Shown: in pieces, positions 32,623 to 45,800 of the stretch | How positions within the stretch are numbered: position 1 is the stretch's first letter | Layout of the letters: each line of letters opens with the position of its first letter | Notes under the pieces: model-generated | The model's database searches: none | The model's input: the letters and a program-made list of their open reading frames with translations, nothing else | Told to the model about the DNA's origin: nothing | Translations under genes and position numbers: made by a program | Assembly (NCBI GenBank): GCA_003008705.1 | Contig: PDUO01000009.1 | Span: 124,001-188,000, forward strand | DNA length: 64,000 nt | DNA from: Pezicula radicicola | Lineage: Eukaryota > Ascomycota > Leotiomycetes > Helotiales > Dermateaceae | Direction of reading: 5' to 3'

Positions 32623-33366
32623 TCAATCAAAATTATCAAACAAAGCCGCAATATATCTGCTATATTCATAGATTGTATCTTGAGTGACCTTTTCTGCACC
32701 AGAACCTTCGATACGAATTGCCGGAGCCCTCGTTTGTTCGATCCGTTCATCAGAGAGCGTTACTTCTGTTGAAGCGACTCTCCTTACTTTTTCGGTCAGG
32801 ACTGGACTTCCCGCAACATTTAAGGTCTCGGAATTAGTTTGAAGGACCTCAAATAGGGCGGAGAAAGGGAACGCCTCTGGACTGGGCAGATTTGAGAACT
32901 GCTGGATCTCCGGCGCGGGGTCTATTGTAGCCCTATTCGATGGAGAACCATCCCAAAACCTTCGTCCAACAGCATAACCTCCTACTGATGTCCAACCGAC
33001 CAAGGTCACATCACATAGTAGGTTCCTATTCTGCATCAGGTCAAAGACTTTGAAGGCACTGATGAAGCCTTGTGTGTAAAGCACCTCGTCAAGAGTAAAT
33101 CCAATGCCTATGCCTGCCAGGTCTTGATCTCGGCCAGGTCTGGTAATGTAGATATTGCCCACATTGTCTTGCTATGCACAGTTCAGTTTGCAATGCAAAT
33201 TAAAAATGTCTGGGAAAGGACGTACGGCAAACTGTAGTCTCTCAGAGTTAGCATATAGTCTGAGAGATTTCCTGATAGTAGTATTTAGCCCCTTTGATGG
33301 CGAATCTCTAGCCGGCAAACATTTGTAAGCCTTTTCAAGTCTCGACAAGATATCCGGCTGCGACAT
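32623..33366 (-). CDS. Shortened M20 / N-carbamoyl-amino-acid hydrolase-like protein, probably inactive
   Basis: Two exons 33366-33226 and 33171-32623 (229 aa; 54-nt phase-0 intron). The region QDNVGNIYITRPGRD-GIGIGFTLDEV and VTLVGWTSVGGYAVGRRFW aligns by eye with the carbamoylase/beta-ureidopropionase pattern (..xGNxxxxRPG..GSHLDTxxxGGxYDG.. and ..NWTNEEGARF..). The metal-binding His of GSHLD is Thr here and the catalytic EE of TNEEG is missing. Family enzymes are about 400-450 aa, so roughly half, including the dimerisation domain and later metal ligands, is absent. The C-terminal RIEGSGAEKVTQDTIYEYSR could match the family end, suggesting an internal deletion. A degraded gene in a catabolic cluster is the best reading; a diverged non-enzymatic protein is possible. 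The start is the first true ATG. Confidence 0.5.
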
Positions 33367-33905
33367 TGTTGCCAAATCAGCTGCCGAGAATTTTCACCTT
33401 ACGATGGAGATCTAGTAGACTTCTAAATGTTCAATACGCTAGGATTTCAAACACAGCGGGGAGGCGCAATTATTCCTACTTCTAAAGTCTCCAGACTGAC
33501 TACCTGCAGATAGGCAGCGGAGAGATACCGCATGTTATATGGAAACTCGCCGGGTATGCTGGGTTCCTACGTTGGGTGGATGCGGGGTGATCAAGTCTCA
33601 TTTCATTGGTCTTTGTTGTACGAATAGAAATTCTAGTTGATGTTGCTAGTAAATGCCGGCATCCCATACTCGTTCAACCAAATGCAAGTTCCAATCATGC
33701 ATTTCTCTTATAATTAGTCTGCCTGGATGTGGCATTCGCTTGACAGAAACTTGCTAATAATGACTATGTTGGTTACAACTACCAGGTATTTATTTATTTA
33801 CAACCAAAATTTTATGACAATGCACTGTCTATTCTACCGGAATATCAATATTCGTAAGCGAGGCTTTGATAGAAGGATACCTTACATTCTTCGACTAGTA
33901 CCTGA
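33367..33905. other. Intergenic
   Basis: 539 bp between the M20-like gene start and the transcription-factor stop, both minus strand. No coding sequence supported. Confidence 0.5.
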
Positions 33906-36636
33906 TCAAAAGTTCGAGAGCGACCCAAAATCAAGCTCAGTGTCTGTCATCAACATCCAGCTGCCGTCATCTTGCATATTCTCAGGAAGCCAGCGAACAG
34001 GCGTTTCAATTGTCCCAGATCCAGAAAACCTTCTAGGGAATTGGAAAGGACTTGAGAAAGTCTGGCTATTCACTACGTCTTGGCCTTGGTAATTCACATT
34101 TCCATCAAGTACGGAATCGTTGCTCGACAGATATGGTTGATGTGAGTTGTCTGGTACAAGTGATGGCTCGGGAACTCCAGGTTCTGGAATTCGGGTACTT
34201 TGGTTGTCTCTAACTTCAAAAGTCTCTTGGGGTTGCAAATCTTGAAGTGGTTCCTGTGTTGGTCTTTCGGCGTTATGCCCTAACCCTGCCGCCAATGAGT
34301 TGGGAGTGAAGACTCCATTTGATATCAAGGCGTCATTCGACGTGTTCTCAGCCGAGTTTCCAGTCGCTAATGAGCGGTTCTCTTCTTGTCTTTCTTGCCC
34401 ATTAGCAAGATGTGGCGGGTCCTTTGCTTGTAGTAGTTGGGAAATAATGGCTGCGCAACGACCTGCAGACGGTGTACTACTTGCCTGCCTTAATACCTCA
34501 AGGCCAAAATCAAGACGTGCACTAGCCTCTTGAGCTAGTAGATTCCTGTCTTCGGGTAGATGTGACTCGGAAATCCATCTGGGGTGGTTCTCTTTGTAGT
34601 CACACACATTGATCGAAGCTGCAACAAACATAGTATAGGTTTGCAGATAAGTCACAAACCGAAAACCGAATCGCCGGACGTGTAGAGTGAAAAGAGAGTC
34701 AATCATCTGAGCTGCTTCCGTGCATAACCGTTTCGCATTGGAAGAAATAGTTCGATATGGGCCTGTATAGTGCCATGTCAGTCGTTGTTCAATTAATAAT
34801 ATCTGATCAGAAATGTCATTGTAAAATTCTTACGACAAAGCAGTATCATAGTTGCGTGATATTGGAGACTGGTGGTGAAATTAGTTTAGTTCAAGCTTGC
34901 CATGACAGGGGCAGTTTCGTTCAATAAGAGGTCTCACTTCATTAATAAAATGTGTAATGGAGGACAGAGAAGTGGTTTTTGACTTGGCTGCATGAACAGC
35001 CCCTCTGCTAGGCTCGAAGACCAGTTCTCTAATTCACGACAAGTTTTGTTGAGGTAGCCAAGGAGGTGATCTTTCTGAGCTGAATGGGGTCGAGAATACA
35101 ATGTGTCAAGTACGCCATCGATTATCTAAATATTCGAGTTTAATTAGCATATATTACATCTAAGCCGCGGCAGGACGCATATATTGATAGGAAATGAGAA
35201 GCGGCCTCTCTTACAATACAAAGTTTACAGTACGCTGCAAATCGAGCACTGCCTAGAGCTTTCTGCTCCATCAGACTTCCCGCTTGGTATCTTTGGCCAC
35301 TTACTGGCTTCCAGATCTCATCATCCGCTTCTTGACCTCCAGGCAGGATCTCTGTAGTAGGAAGCTGTATAGTGTCGTGAATTATGGGTACCCGGCCTAA
35401 ACAAAGGCTTATTGTTTTGTCCCATGTATAACAGGCCCAGAAGACTTGTTGTCGAATCGCTATTTCTTCATTTGAAAACTGTCGAGCCAGATGCCCAAGC
35501 TTTTTTGGCTCAATGTGAACACCAATATCGCGCATCATCCGAAAGGCCATCCCAGAATACAACCACCCCTGAGAAGTCCTCCCACAAGCACATTCACGAG
35601 CTGAAAGGATCAGGAGACCTTGGATTGTGGGAATGGAACTTCCGTGGTCGATTTCTTGAGGTAGTAATTGCAATGCCTTGTCGGCAAACCCCTGCCCAAT
35701 CTGTGATGCATCAGATCTGGTTGAATACCTTGCTGCTTGAGCGAGGACTGCATAGAGGAGGAACGAGGTCACGAAAGGTCCTGAAATGAACAAATCTCCT
35801 ACGAAAAGATAAGCTATGGATCTGCGCAATTATACGTCGATACAACTCACTGAGAAATAAGTGTTTGCAAAGAACTAGATGCAGATGATGTGGCCAGCAC
35901 CAGTATACTTCTATTAGTTCATTCAGGAGATCTATGGGCACTTCAGAAAGTACTGAAGTCCTCGGGTTGTCCGCAAAAGTGCTTATTTCTGAAACTGTAC
36001 AGCTCATAGGGTCGCCTGAAATAGTGTTCTGGGTAGAGGATTGATCACTTCGCCAATCCTGGCCTTGAGGATTGCGTTCAACCGAGTTATCATCCAGCGG
36101 CTCAACATGGTACAGACTTGTCTTCCCGTAAAAGCATACTCGGCCATCAAGCCCAATCGATGTCTCATTGGGTGATTCAGTCGTCTGAAGATTGCTCACG
36201 GAGACACCATCAGTTTCTGGACTGAGGCCATGCGTTTCTTGATTGATAGATGGTGCCCTGCTGCCACGACCTGGTGCCAGAGTGGAATTGCTCAGAATGG
36301 CAGCTCGTTCTTTGCTGTCTGCTCGACGCAATCGTTCAAATTTCTCCTCATATGCCTTAAGTTTATCTTGTAGCGATATTGTGTACGCTACTGAAGGCGA
36401 CCTACACCCTGTAAGTATTCTTGTTTATCTACCCAGCAAACATGCCCAGCCTCTGTAGGGATTCTCAGACTTATGGACTTGAACTTGGTGAATGAGACTC
36501 ACTTGTCATATTTACACGACTCATGGGATGCAGCACACCTGTCGCAAGTCGGAAATGCGCCATTGCACTTTGATTTGCGCCGCCTGCAACTTGAACAAGC
36601 AAAGCCATACCTCCGTTGCTGATTGCTTTGCCTCAT
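33906..36636 (-). CDS. Zn2Cys6 fungal-specific transcription factor
   Basis: Six exons 36636-36503, 36401-35851, 35798-35215, 35125-34938, 34868-34834 (35-nt microexon), 34762-33906; phases join to 782 aa. Exon 1 encodes the zinc cluster CSSCRRRKSKCNGAFPTC, then DRCAASHESC (C-x2-C-x6-C-x6-C-x2-C-x6-C). A short coiled coil follows (LQDKLKAYEEKFERLRRADS). The fungal_trans middle-homology domain spans about residues 230-480: VLAQAARYSTRSDA, QGLLILSAREC, GWLYSGMAFRMMRDIGVH, QVFWACYTWDKTISLCLGR, and HILLMNLQYHATMILLCRPY across the microexon. The C-terminal 200 residues are Ser/Pro/Gln-rich, a likely activation region. It sits at the end of the 25-37 kb block and is its likely pathway regulator (inference). 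Confidence 0.88.
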
Positions 36637-39600
36637 CCCTAAATCTCAAAAGTAAGCATGCTTGTCGGCAAGTCTCCGAGGTTAGTAATCAATTTCTTCC
36701 AAAAATAAGGTCTCGAAGGGCGTAATGCGATGCTCCGTTGGGATATTGAATGTCCTGTAAACGATGCTAACACTTCTGCTGACATTTCACAGATGTATAT
36801 AAAGGGCTGACGGATCAACTGATGGCCGATGTAGAGAGGTGCCGTGCGGGGTAGTGGGTGGTTGCACTGCGCCAATAGGACAGCACTATAATGCAGTTCG
36901 TGTAGCGAGAAGGGGCATCATGCGGCGAAATTGCATAGAGGGAAGTTATAAGCAATTTTACGAAGCGAGTTGAGGTGTCATGATGTCGCTTCCTTTCTTG
37001 GAAAAGGGGAGACTAGCGTTGGATTTAACGGCACTCGCCAAATAATTAGGGGCTTGTTTAAGCCATTTCGCTTGGGGTCTAACCAGACGCTGGTGCCGCA
37101 ATAATTATTGCTTCGCCTAAAATCAGCAGCGCGTTTTATGCCCACTGTGCGGCCCTTCCTCTCAAGACTTGCTTGTCAGCTGTCAATTCCATTTTGAAAT
37201 TGTGTCTGTCTACCAAACTACCATTATACCACATTACTAAGTGATCCTCAAACATATCGCACAACAACTCTAATGTAAGATTCATTAGTCTTTAGGTAAG
37301 TCATAGGTTTGCGGTGACTGCCACCTAGATATCCGACCTTTTCACTCAGAGAGCAACAGCGATGAGCAAAGGCGTAGGTGAAACCTTCTATATTTTTCAG
37401 TTAGCGAGCGTGTTAAAGCAACAAATATCTTCTTAGGTTCGATTGCAACATCTTGTTGTCGGTGACTGTGCATGACAAGAAAGGGGCATAATATGTGATA
37501 TGCGTCTTGCCGCTATTGTGGAGAAATCCGAACATGTAACAACATATAGAGAACATCTCGTATATAGAAAGTAAGCACTTTCTATCAATATATAATACTA
37601 TGTATTAACTCTTATAATGTATACAGGGTGTCTATGTTGCGAGAAGCCCTCTGTATAAGCACTCTCACATATACTTCTAATTTATAGACTTAACAAAGCC
37701 CACATTATTACTTTTGATTATCTTTCTGCACTATTATCTGGAAATGCTACAAACTTACAAGTCATGAAAACTAAGTTCTTAATCAATATTTCCTCCTATT
37801 AACTAAAGTCTTAGCCCTGTTTATTACCTCGCCGAACTCGCTTGCCGAGTTCCTTCAAAAAAAACTTGTATAAAAATACTAAGATAGCAAATGCCTTTAT
37901 AAACGGGTAGAGTTAACCAATAGGAAGTGGCATTTTGAAGGAAGTGCTTTAATTGCTACAAAAGTATAGTAATTTATAACTCGACCACAAGAAAGAGAAG
38001 ACTTCGGGTAGACTCAACATGGATCACTGCTTCGGTTTCAGCCTCGTCGACATTCCACTCAATCTCAAGCACATTACGGGACTTCCATTTGACTTTCTTT
38101 CTCTAGACAACAGTGATCCTCTACTTTTAAGCTACAGACTGTGTTTGCCAGTTCTTTCTCTGTGAATAAAGCGCTGTTAACATCAATCTTATGGCCTGAC
38201 GTGCTTACGGATTGCTCAAATTTCGTGTGTCACGAAAGGGGCTGTCTTTGAGTTAAGCGAACCGAGCAACCCTCGAGTAGCTCGAAGTTCCATTATCAAA
38301 AACACAACAAAACAAAACACCAAAAAATAACAAAAAGGCAAAACTATAGGTAACCCCGAAAGACTCCTTCTGCTTACAGAACACAGCTTTACCTGCGTTT
38401 TTGGACCCACCCGAAGGTTAGGCTGCACCGGAGATAGAAGGAACTAGACCGGAACGAACTGCTTTGGTATTTCACAAATTTATTCCGTCTCCAATACTAG
38501 ACCATCATTCTAAGGAACAAACATCGAATAACTATTAGGCAGTTACTTGGAGTTGTACAAGCTTACTACTGTATATTCTTATTTTGCCAGAGCTGCCACT
38601 GCAATTGTTTGTTGACTTCGCTAATCAAATTTATAAAGCATATACGAAAGTACTGTACCCATTAGCACACGTGACTAGCCAAGATTGACTTAGTGTTCCA
38701 AATAAAAAAGAACTGCAAATACTGTGAGCTATTGCAGTACGCTCTTTCGTGTATATGCTTGCTGCATACAAATGTTTCATGTGCAGTGTACCTGAGTCCT
38801 GGAAACGGAAAGTTGATTGTGCTGGCCGGCAGTCTGTAATTTTAGAAATGTCGGCAACTGATGAACCACACTGCAGCATCTGGTCGGCCCGTCGACTTTA
38901 GGGCTTTCCCATAGCATTTGCTCCTATTCGGAGGAAGCGAAGTAGGCTGGTTAGATAGGGGCTTTTTAGTAGACAGACGGCTCTTTACGCTTTACCAAGT
39001 CGACTTAAGTCGAGGTATCGTTGGAATCGAATGCAACTGGCTCATGATTCAGCCATTCTCCTGACTCGCCTCGCCTCTTTTTTTGTGGAGGTTTAACTCG
39101 GCGTCATACAAAAAAAATATTACCTTTTGCCACACGAAGTATGGCAATCACTGACAATTAGAGGGTGCTTTGAAAACACGGTAGCACCCCATAATGATGA
39201 GTTCCTGGGTCGTCCTTTCAATAGCTGTTAGAAGTTGATCGATGGCAGGCATACGCGAGCCGTTCATTCCGAGCTGCACACTCGATGGAAGGGTTAGACA
39301 AATCGATTTTCTGCACGTCGGCGTCTATTCAAGCCAGCATTTTTGATCGAAGAGGCCAGATTCCAGTCGACCATTGCAGACCAGACCATTATTTATTCGA
39401 GTATTGACGTCGTTGTTTTTAGGGCACAAGGTTGACTTTATTGATGAGATCATTCGTCAATGCTAGCATCTCGACCAAACAAAAGCTGTGTGGGCTGGAT
39501 GGATGGTGGATTAGGTTACAAAGACGGCGCATAGCAGCATATCATATCAGCAAACAAGCCCTTATCTACATGCACACGGCCGTTTCCGTGGACTCTGGAG

Positions 39601-41300
39601 GACTATGGAGGAACCCTCAGCTCTCCACTATTCTCTCGCTGGATCTCTGTCTCTCCATATTATGCATCATTACGCAGTTCGTGAGACGTGCTCCATCTCA
39701 TACGCACTGTGTTCTTGGTTGCTGGCTGTGGAGTCGTGGAGCGAGCGGTGGAGCGGTGGAGAGGTGGATCCTGAGGGCATGGAGCAATGTACGAGAGAAC
39801 ATGCAGATAAGGACTGGAATGTTGGATGTACTGTACTACTACCCGTACGAAAGTGTACGAACTTGTTGTGACACATGTGCGGATTATTTTAGGGAACACA
39901 ACACCTCAAGCCTTTAACCAGCTAGCTCCTCATGGGCTTCCAGGTTGTTGTGCTTTAATACAAAGATGACAAAGATTGTGTATGTTTGCTGCACTGAGAC
40001 CATCCAAGGTGACATTGTGGTTTTTCTTATCAATATGCCATCGAGCGGCAGGGATTCGATGCCATCAGTCGTGCCATCTCCAGTGTTCCTTTCATGCCGA
40101 CAAAGGACCGCATATCATTTACTGTACCTTCGCCTCAATCCTGACAAGTGAACAAGAAGAAGTGTGCGAGGTACAGTACGTTGTCCAAAGTACAGTGCCT
40201 TTTCGCGCAGGACCGACGACCTCAATGCCTTGAGCCACTCCCGGCACGAGAATAATTACCGGTAGGCGGCTCAGGCTGACACCCAGACGTCGCAAAAAGG
40301 TCTTCCGTTGATGGCGACTCAGTAATTTACTCAGGGCCACGTTCTCTTCCTGACAGACTTACCTAGCTGACTTCCCTGACACCCTGGTCGGAGTCTTTTT
40401 CAACCGACTGCACCACCGCGTCATATCCTGGGTTTTTTAGATTGGACCCCTGAATTTAGGTCCCTGGAGGCGTAGAGAGGCGCACGGCGCCATCTTATCG
40501 CAACAACATCGACTCCAATCGCGGTTATCTACACTTAATTGTGTGTATGACAATGGGATCCACTCTCCTCTGCGCAGCGAAAAGCACGCAAGTCTGACAA
40601 TAATCCACCCTCCCAAATTTGTACAATTCGTACCCGGATTTTCCATTTTCAAGTATGTACCTTGACGTCGATGTTGGATGCTGGCCAGGGGATCTTTCCC
40701 TATGGTGCCTCTGCATGTGCAAATCAATTGCAATTGCAACCGTAACTGTAAGTGCAACTGCAAACTGCCTACGGTAGAGTAACACTTTTAATGCCTGTCA
40801 CTATTGTTTCCTGCAATGACTAGTCCCTCACCAACCTTCTCTAGCTGCTTGAAGTTAACCCAGCTGGTATACACCGCTGTGTCTTAACTTTCCTAGTTCA
40901 AAGAACGATGATTCGATTGTATAAAGATTCATGAGTGGACCTCTACGGGCAATTTGCCTTCTCCAGATTCACATACACCTATATAACCCCGCCGTCACAT
41001 TCTGGACAACGGATTTACCACCACTTACTTCGTCCATCACACTTTGGACATCTTCACAGCTCGGCACCTTCTCCTGTCCCCCACTCATAACTCCTGCGTA
41101 ATCCTAAGACTCTAGCCAATTCACGTCACAACGGTCTTCCCTACCCTACGGACCTAAGGATCATTCGGTCGAGCCGTTTCAGATAGGAATAACACTGGAC
41201 CCGCTCTCTTCCTACTCAGCCTCGCCATACTCCCTCCGCATTTCGTATCAACCCGCAACAACTCTCTCTCTCTCCCAATCCCCACGAGTATATTTGGAAG
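36637..41300. other. Long gene-poor AT-rich region with decayed fragments
   Basis: About 4.7 kb without an intact gene. A minus-strand frameshifted scrap at 38001-38217 reads SVSTSGHKIDVNSALFTEKE then, in another frame, RNVLEIEWNVDEAETEAVIH; family unknown. An A-rich run lies at 38300-38345. A CAGGGTGTC-type sequence that could be a transposon end sits at 37625. The last kilobase is the HAD gene promoter and leader. Overall it looks like old repeat-derived DNA. Confidence 0.45.
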
Positions 41301-42809
41301 ATGGCCCCCTCATCCATTTTGGTCCCGCCCACAGGCAGACCAGGACTTCGTCGCCTTTCTTCTATGACTGCTACCAAAGAAGATCTTATGTCAGGAGGCC
41401 CCGTTGTTGTTGTCCCAGAAAGAATGATGAATCACCACAGACATCACACTCACCATGGTGGCTTTGCTGCCTCCATGGAGACGGCGAGAGAAGAGCTTGC
41501 TCGCATGAACCTTGAGGCAGAGGACGTTTCCCCAGCATCAAGCACTCCAGGTACACCTGGCTCGCCTATTACACCAGCCGAAGTTCCATCAGCGGATTCG
41601 TTCGCCTTCGCCTTTGATATTGATGGTGTTCTCATCAGAGGTGGCCGTCCAATTCCAGAGGCCATCGAAGCCATGAAGGTCTTGAATGGAGAGAATGAGT
41701 ACGGCATGAAAGTGTAAGTAGATTGAATCATGTTTCCTTTGACAAACTTGTGTCTAACGTCTTGCAGTCCTTATATCTTCCTCACAAATGGTGGTGGTAA
41801 AACTGAAGCCGAACGCTGTATTGATCTATCACGTCAACTCGATATCGAGGTGTCGCCAGCACAATTTATTTGTGGCCACACTCCGATGCGGGAGATGGTG
41901 GAGAAATACGGAACTGTTCTGGTCGTTGGAGGTGAAGGAGAGAAGTGCAGGCAGGTAGCCGAGGGTTACGGATTCCGCGACGTTATCACACCAGGTGATA
42001 TCATCAAGGACAATGCAGACACTACTCCCTTCCGGAAGCTTACCGCAGACGAGTTGAAGAACTCGAGAAAGCGAGACTACGGAAACACCAAGATCGAGGC
42101 CATCTTCGTTTTTGCCGATTCAAGAGACTGGGCTGGTGATATCCAGATCATGCTCGACCTCGCCATGTCCAAGGGTGGATACATTGGCACTCTATCAGAG
42201 ACCTTCGACGAAGGACCACCTATCTACTTCTCTCACAACGATATCGTTTGGTCTGCTGCCCACGACAATGTACGTCTCGGCATGGGAGCTCTTCGGAAGA
42301 TGGTGGAGATGCTTTTCAAGGACCTCACCAAAGGCAAGGAGCTCGAGACTATCGCCTTTGGAAAGCCTCAAATTGGTACCTTTGAATTCGCTACTCGTCT
42401 CCTTCAGCAATGGCGAAAGGATGAACATCACATCAATGCTCCACCCGAGACCGTATACTTTGTTGGAGACACCCCTGAATCAGACATCCGAGGCACTAAC
42501 ATGTTCAACGAGAAAGCGAAGAATGACTGGTATTCGATTCTTGTCCGTACCGGCGTCTTCCAGGAGGGTACTACGCCGGCTTACACTCCGAGGGTCACAG
42601 TCGATAATGTCCTTGATGCTGTCAAGCATGGTATGAAATTGGAGTTCACTAAGAAGATGAAACAAGTCAGCAATGGACTTGCTCTTAATAACCTGCAGAA
42701 GAGGCTGCCATTGAATGAGTCAAAGAACGAGTCTCCCTTTGGCATTAACGCTTCCATTCTGGAAGTCAGCGGCGAGAACACCCCTAGGTCTATTACCCCT
42801 GGGTTCTAG
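41301..42809 (+). CDS. HAD-superfamily hydrolase, CECR5/YKR070W-like
   Basis: Two exons 41301-41713 and 41768-42809 (484 aa), 54-nt intron inside KVPYIFLTNGGG. HAD motif I FAFDIDGVLIRGG (DxD) near residue 107; motif II at PYIFLTNGGGKTEAE; a cap region FVFADSRDWAGDIQIMLDL and IGTLSETFDEGPPIYFSHND; motif III Lys in FGKPQIGTFEFA; motif IV VYFVGDTPESDIRG with MFNEKAKNDWYSILVRTGVF. The N-terminus is Ser/Arg-rich with many basic residues and could be a mitochondrial targeting segment, as suggested for YKR070W. Family substrate is unknown. The 5' leader is long and pyrimidine-rich. A Ser-rich C-terminal tail follows the domain. Confidence 0.87.
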
Positions 42810-45800
42810 GGTTATGGCCATAGTATTTATGAGAGAGTACACAACACGACGCTTTGCATGGAATATATGGAGTTCTCTCACACGGTTGCATCATTTTTGG
42901 GACAGGCGTTAAAATTGCATCAAATACCCCGGATCGTACACACAGTCCATTGACAGGACTTGCAGTGTCGTGGCCGGCTTTTCTTGTTATCACAGTCGAA
43001 CAGTTCAAAGATATATTTTCATTAGATCATAGATCAAACAGTACGAGGGAATGATGGTCAGGAGGAGCTCATAAATTACTTAGCTAGGAGCTTATTGCTA
43101 TAGAACACAAATATACAAAGCCCTATTTTTCATCAAATTGCTCTTCGGCTCTATAGTTGTCAGTGATCTGGGAAACCGTGTGAAACTAGTTCTCACAAGT
43201 CAGTGGCAGTAACGCCATGATACTTGTGTACACGAACGATGAAAGAGCGGTCTGTTATGAGAGGCGGAACGAAAAATGGGACAAGTCAAAACCCCCAAAT
43301 TCTTCTCCCCATACATTTCAGAGGAGTTCAAAGGTTGATCTCTCGATCACCATGTGTGCCATGTGTACTATTCCCACATTTCCCCCGAACTATTTCCCCA
43401 TCTCCCCATTCTTTCCCCCTCATTTCACCTTCTCCATAATAACGCTCTCCGGTGTTTTTTCATCTGCAGTATATTCCACAATTTCCCACAATTCTCTAGC
43501 GGTTATGTGGGGTGCTTGATTTGCGTAAGACATCTTTTACTCGGTGAGAGGTTTAGATGGCTTTTAGTCCATGAGACTATGAGAAGAGACGCTCGAGTTG
43601 GTGGAGGGCATTGGAGGGAAGCATGAAAGTGGATCTTTTTTGGGGGGTGGATATGCTACTCTACTGTACTGTACCGGGACGTACGAGTAATGTTGGGTTG
43701 GATCGTCATGGTCACCACGCACCCTTCCATCCTTTATCCTTTACCCTGTATGCCGTAGGTTGTAGATTGTAGATTGTAGGATGTAGGCTGTTGCTAGCTG
43801 TATGGAGTAATGTATTGTAACGCTAGGTACTTTATATAAATATCCTTGAAAGAGCACTCGAACCGATTTTGAGTTTTTTTGGTTTCCATGTTTAGATGGT
43901 GGTGTTGTAATGGTGTTGTAATGGTTGTTTGTCTGATTGTTTATTTTATTTTATTCTATTATATCGCAATGTGCGATGTAAGCGCGTGTTTATTTCTCTT
44001 CATAATGTGGCCTGATAAAGGAGTACCGTGATACATACATACTCTATGGGTTTTCACATGTTGTCTTAGTCAGGATGAAGGGAAGGTATATTACCTTCTT
44101 AATGATTTATGACCAAGTCACCTGCTTGCTGCCTGCAGTCTCGTCCTTTTTTAAACTAACTTGTATCATACTACTTTGTATTGTACTACTACTATACGGA
44201 GTAGCACCAGTTAAAAGGTGTATTCCTGGATTGTAAGGTAGGGACTGCACTTGAGTATTGCTTTTTATCCTATCATGTTCTTCTGTTGTGCCCGTGCTGT
44301 ACGGTGTGTAGCCATCGTCTGTAGAATAGTACGAATAGGTACAGAGGTACCTACTCCTTACGTACTTCAGTACCCGGAATACTCTATTTTTCTTTCCGAT
44401 GCACTTTCTGAGTAGGTAAATGGGAGATCCCCCGATTCCCCGATTCCCCGTACCCTCTGCCTCTGAAACTCCCGCTCGTCATCCAACCGTCACCGTCGTC
44501 GCAATCAAGCTGTGACAGTGCCGAACACAGACGCAAAACTTTAATTCGCTGAACCTACGGAATCACCGGTACGAGTAAGTTGCGGCAGGTAGCCAACGAA
44601 CATCCTTCCAAGCTTGGCCTTCTAGAAATGCACGTGAAATGCTTTTCCCTATTAAGGTGTACGAAAGTAACCAAAATTAAAGGACCCTGTTTTAACGTTA
44701 CGCTTGTACCATCTATGAATCATTCTGCAGGGTCCTTTGTTAAGCTTGATGTCCAGGTACGGTTGGTTCTCGGGTTTCTTTTTAAGGACGACACAGTAAA
44801 TGACGACAACAGGACTTGGGAGTTCTGTTTTGGAAAGTTTATTTTGCTGGTATGGGTGGTACTTGTATTTGGATGAGAGATTTTGTGCGATTCAGGTGTA
44901 TTGGGGCATTGTGGGAGTACGTAGGCGTGGTAGGTAACTTGTGGCCTTTCCGATATGTTCCGGGGTCATGTCATGACGTGAAACGCGGAGGTGATGTCGG
45001 GGGGTAGGGAAGCGAGAGGGAAAGGAGGTGGGAAAGGGGGTTTCGCTTATTGTGTGGTAGGCGGGGAGTCGGACTGCATTTTGGATGAGGGAGAAGTTTG
45101 GAGTTGGAGGCGTTTATTTGTTTGTTTTGTTTAAGGCAGGTAATGTTTTGCTTTGTTGGTTTTTTATGTAGAGGCAAGGTGAAGAGTAGATTAAACTACC
45201 TAAGTTAAGTACTTCTGTTGCTCTACTTAAGTGAGTTACACAAGCCAAGCGAGTTATTCTAATTAAGTTGAGTACTCAAGTTAGGCATTTGTACTCTACA
45301 CAAATATAATCTTATTCTCCTATCTGTTTCAGTTGTTGCTTCCTCTAGCTACAACACTAAGAGCAGTCCAGAAGGGGAGATTAGGGGTGATAAATATAAG
45401 CAAAGTTAGCAAATCCTTTCATTTTGGCAACAACTTCTCGCTAAGTTGAAACAAATTTTTTTCCAAAGTCGACATTACTAAGAATTCGACACCTCGAAGA
45501 ACTTGTAGACAAGAGTAGTTGCTTTCTAACTAGGCATGCGAGAAGCGATTTAAGCCGCAAGTAAAGTTTGAACACAAAAGAGACCATTTTTTATACAGAC
45601 ATTTGCCGTTATACATATTTTCCTCTGGTGCATGTACAGCGCTTCACGTCTACACTAACTCTATTAACTTAGACGATGTGCTCATGACCTGTTCCTTAAG
45701 TTAAAGAAGTTACTTGCTCTCAAAACTAGGATTATAAGAAGCGAAAGCGAATCTGTTGCTTCAAGCCTATTTGTTCCCTTCCAGGTTCCTACAGCAGAAA

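Noticed and set aside
39432..39917. Plus-strand 161-codon open frame.
   Set aside because: Composition is not protein-like (Cys/Trp/Arg scattered), competing frames overlap on both strands, and it sits in a repeat-rich gene-poor region.
44580..44876. Plus-strand 98-codon frame with hydrophobic end.
   Set aside because: No ATG at the listed start, overlaps simple sequence, and resembles no family.
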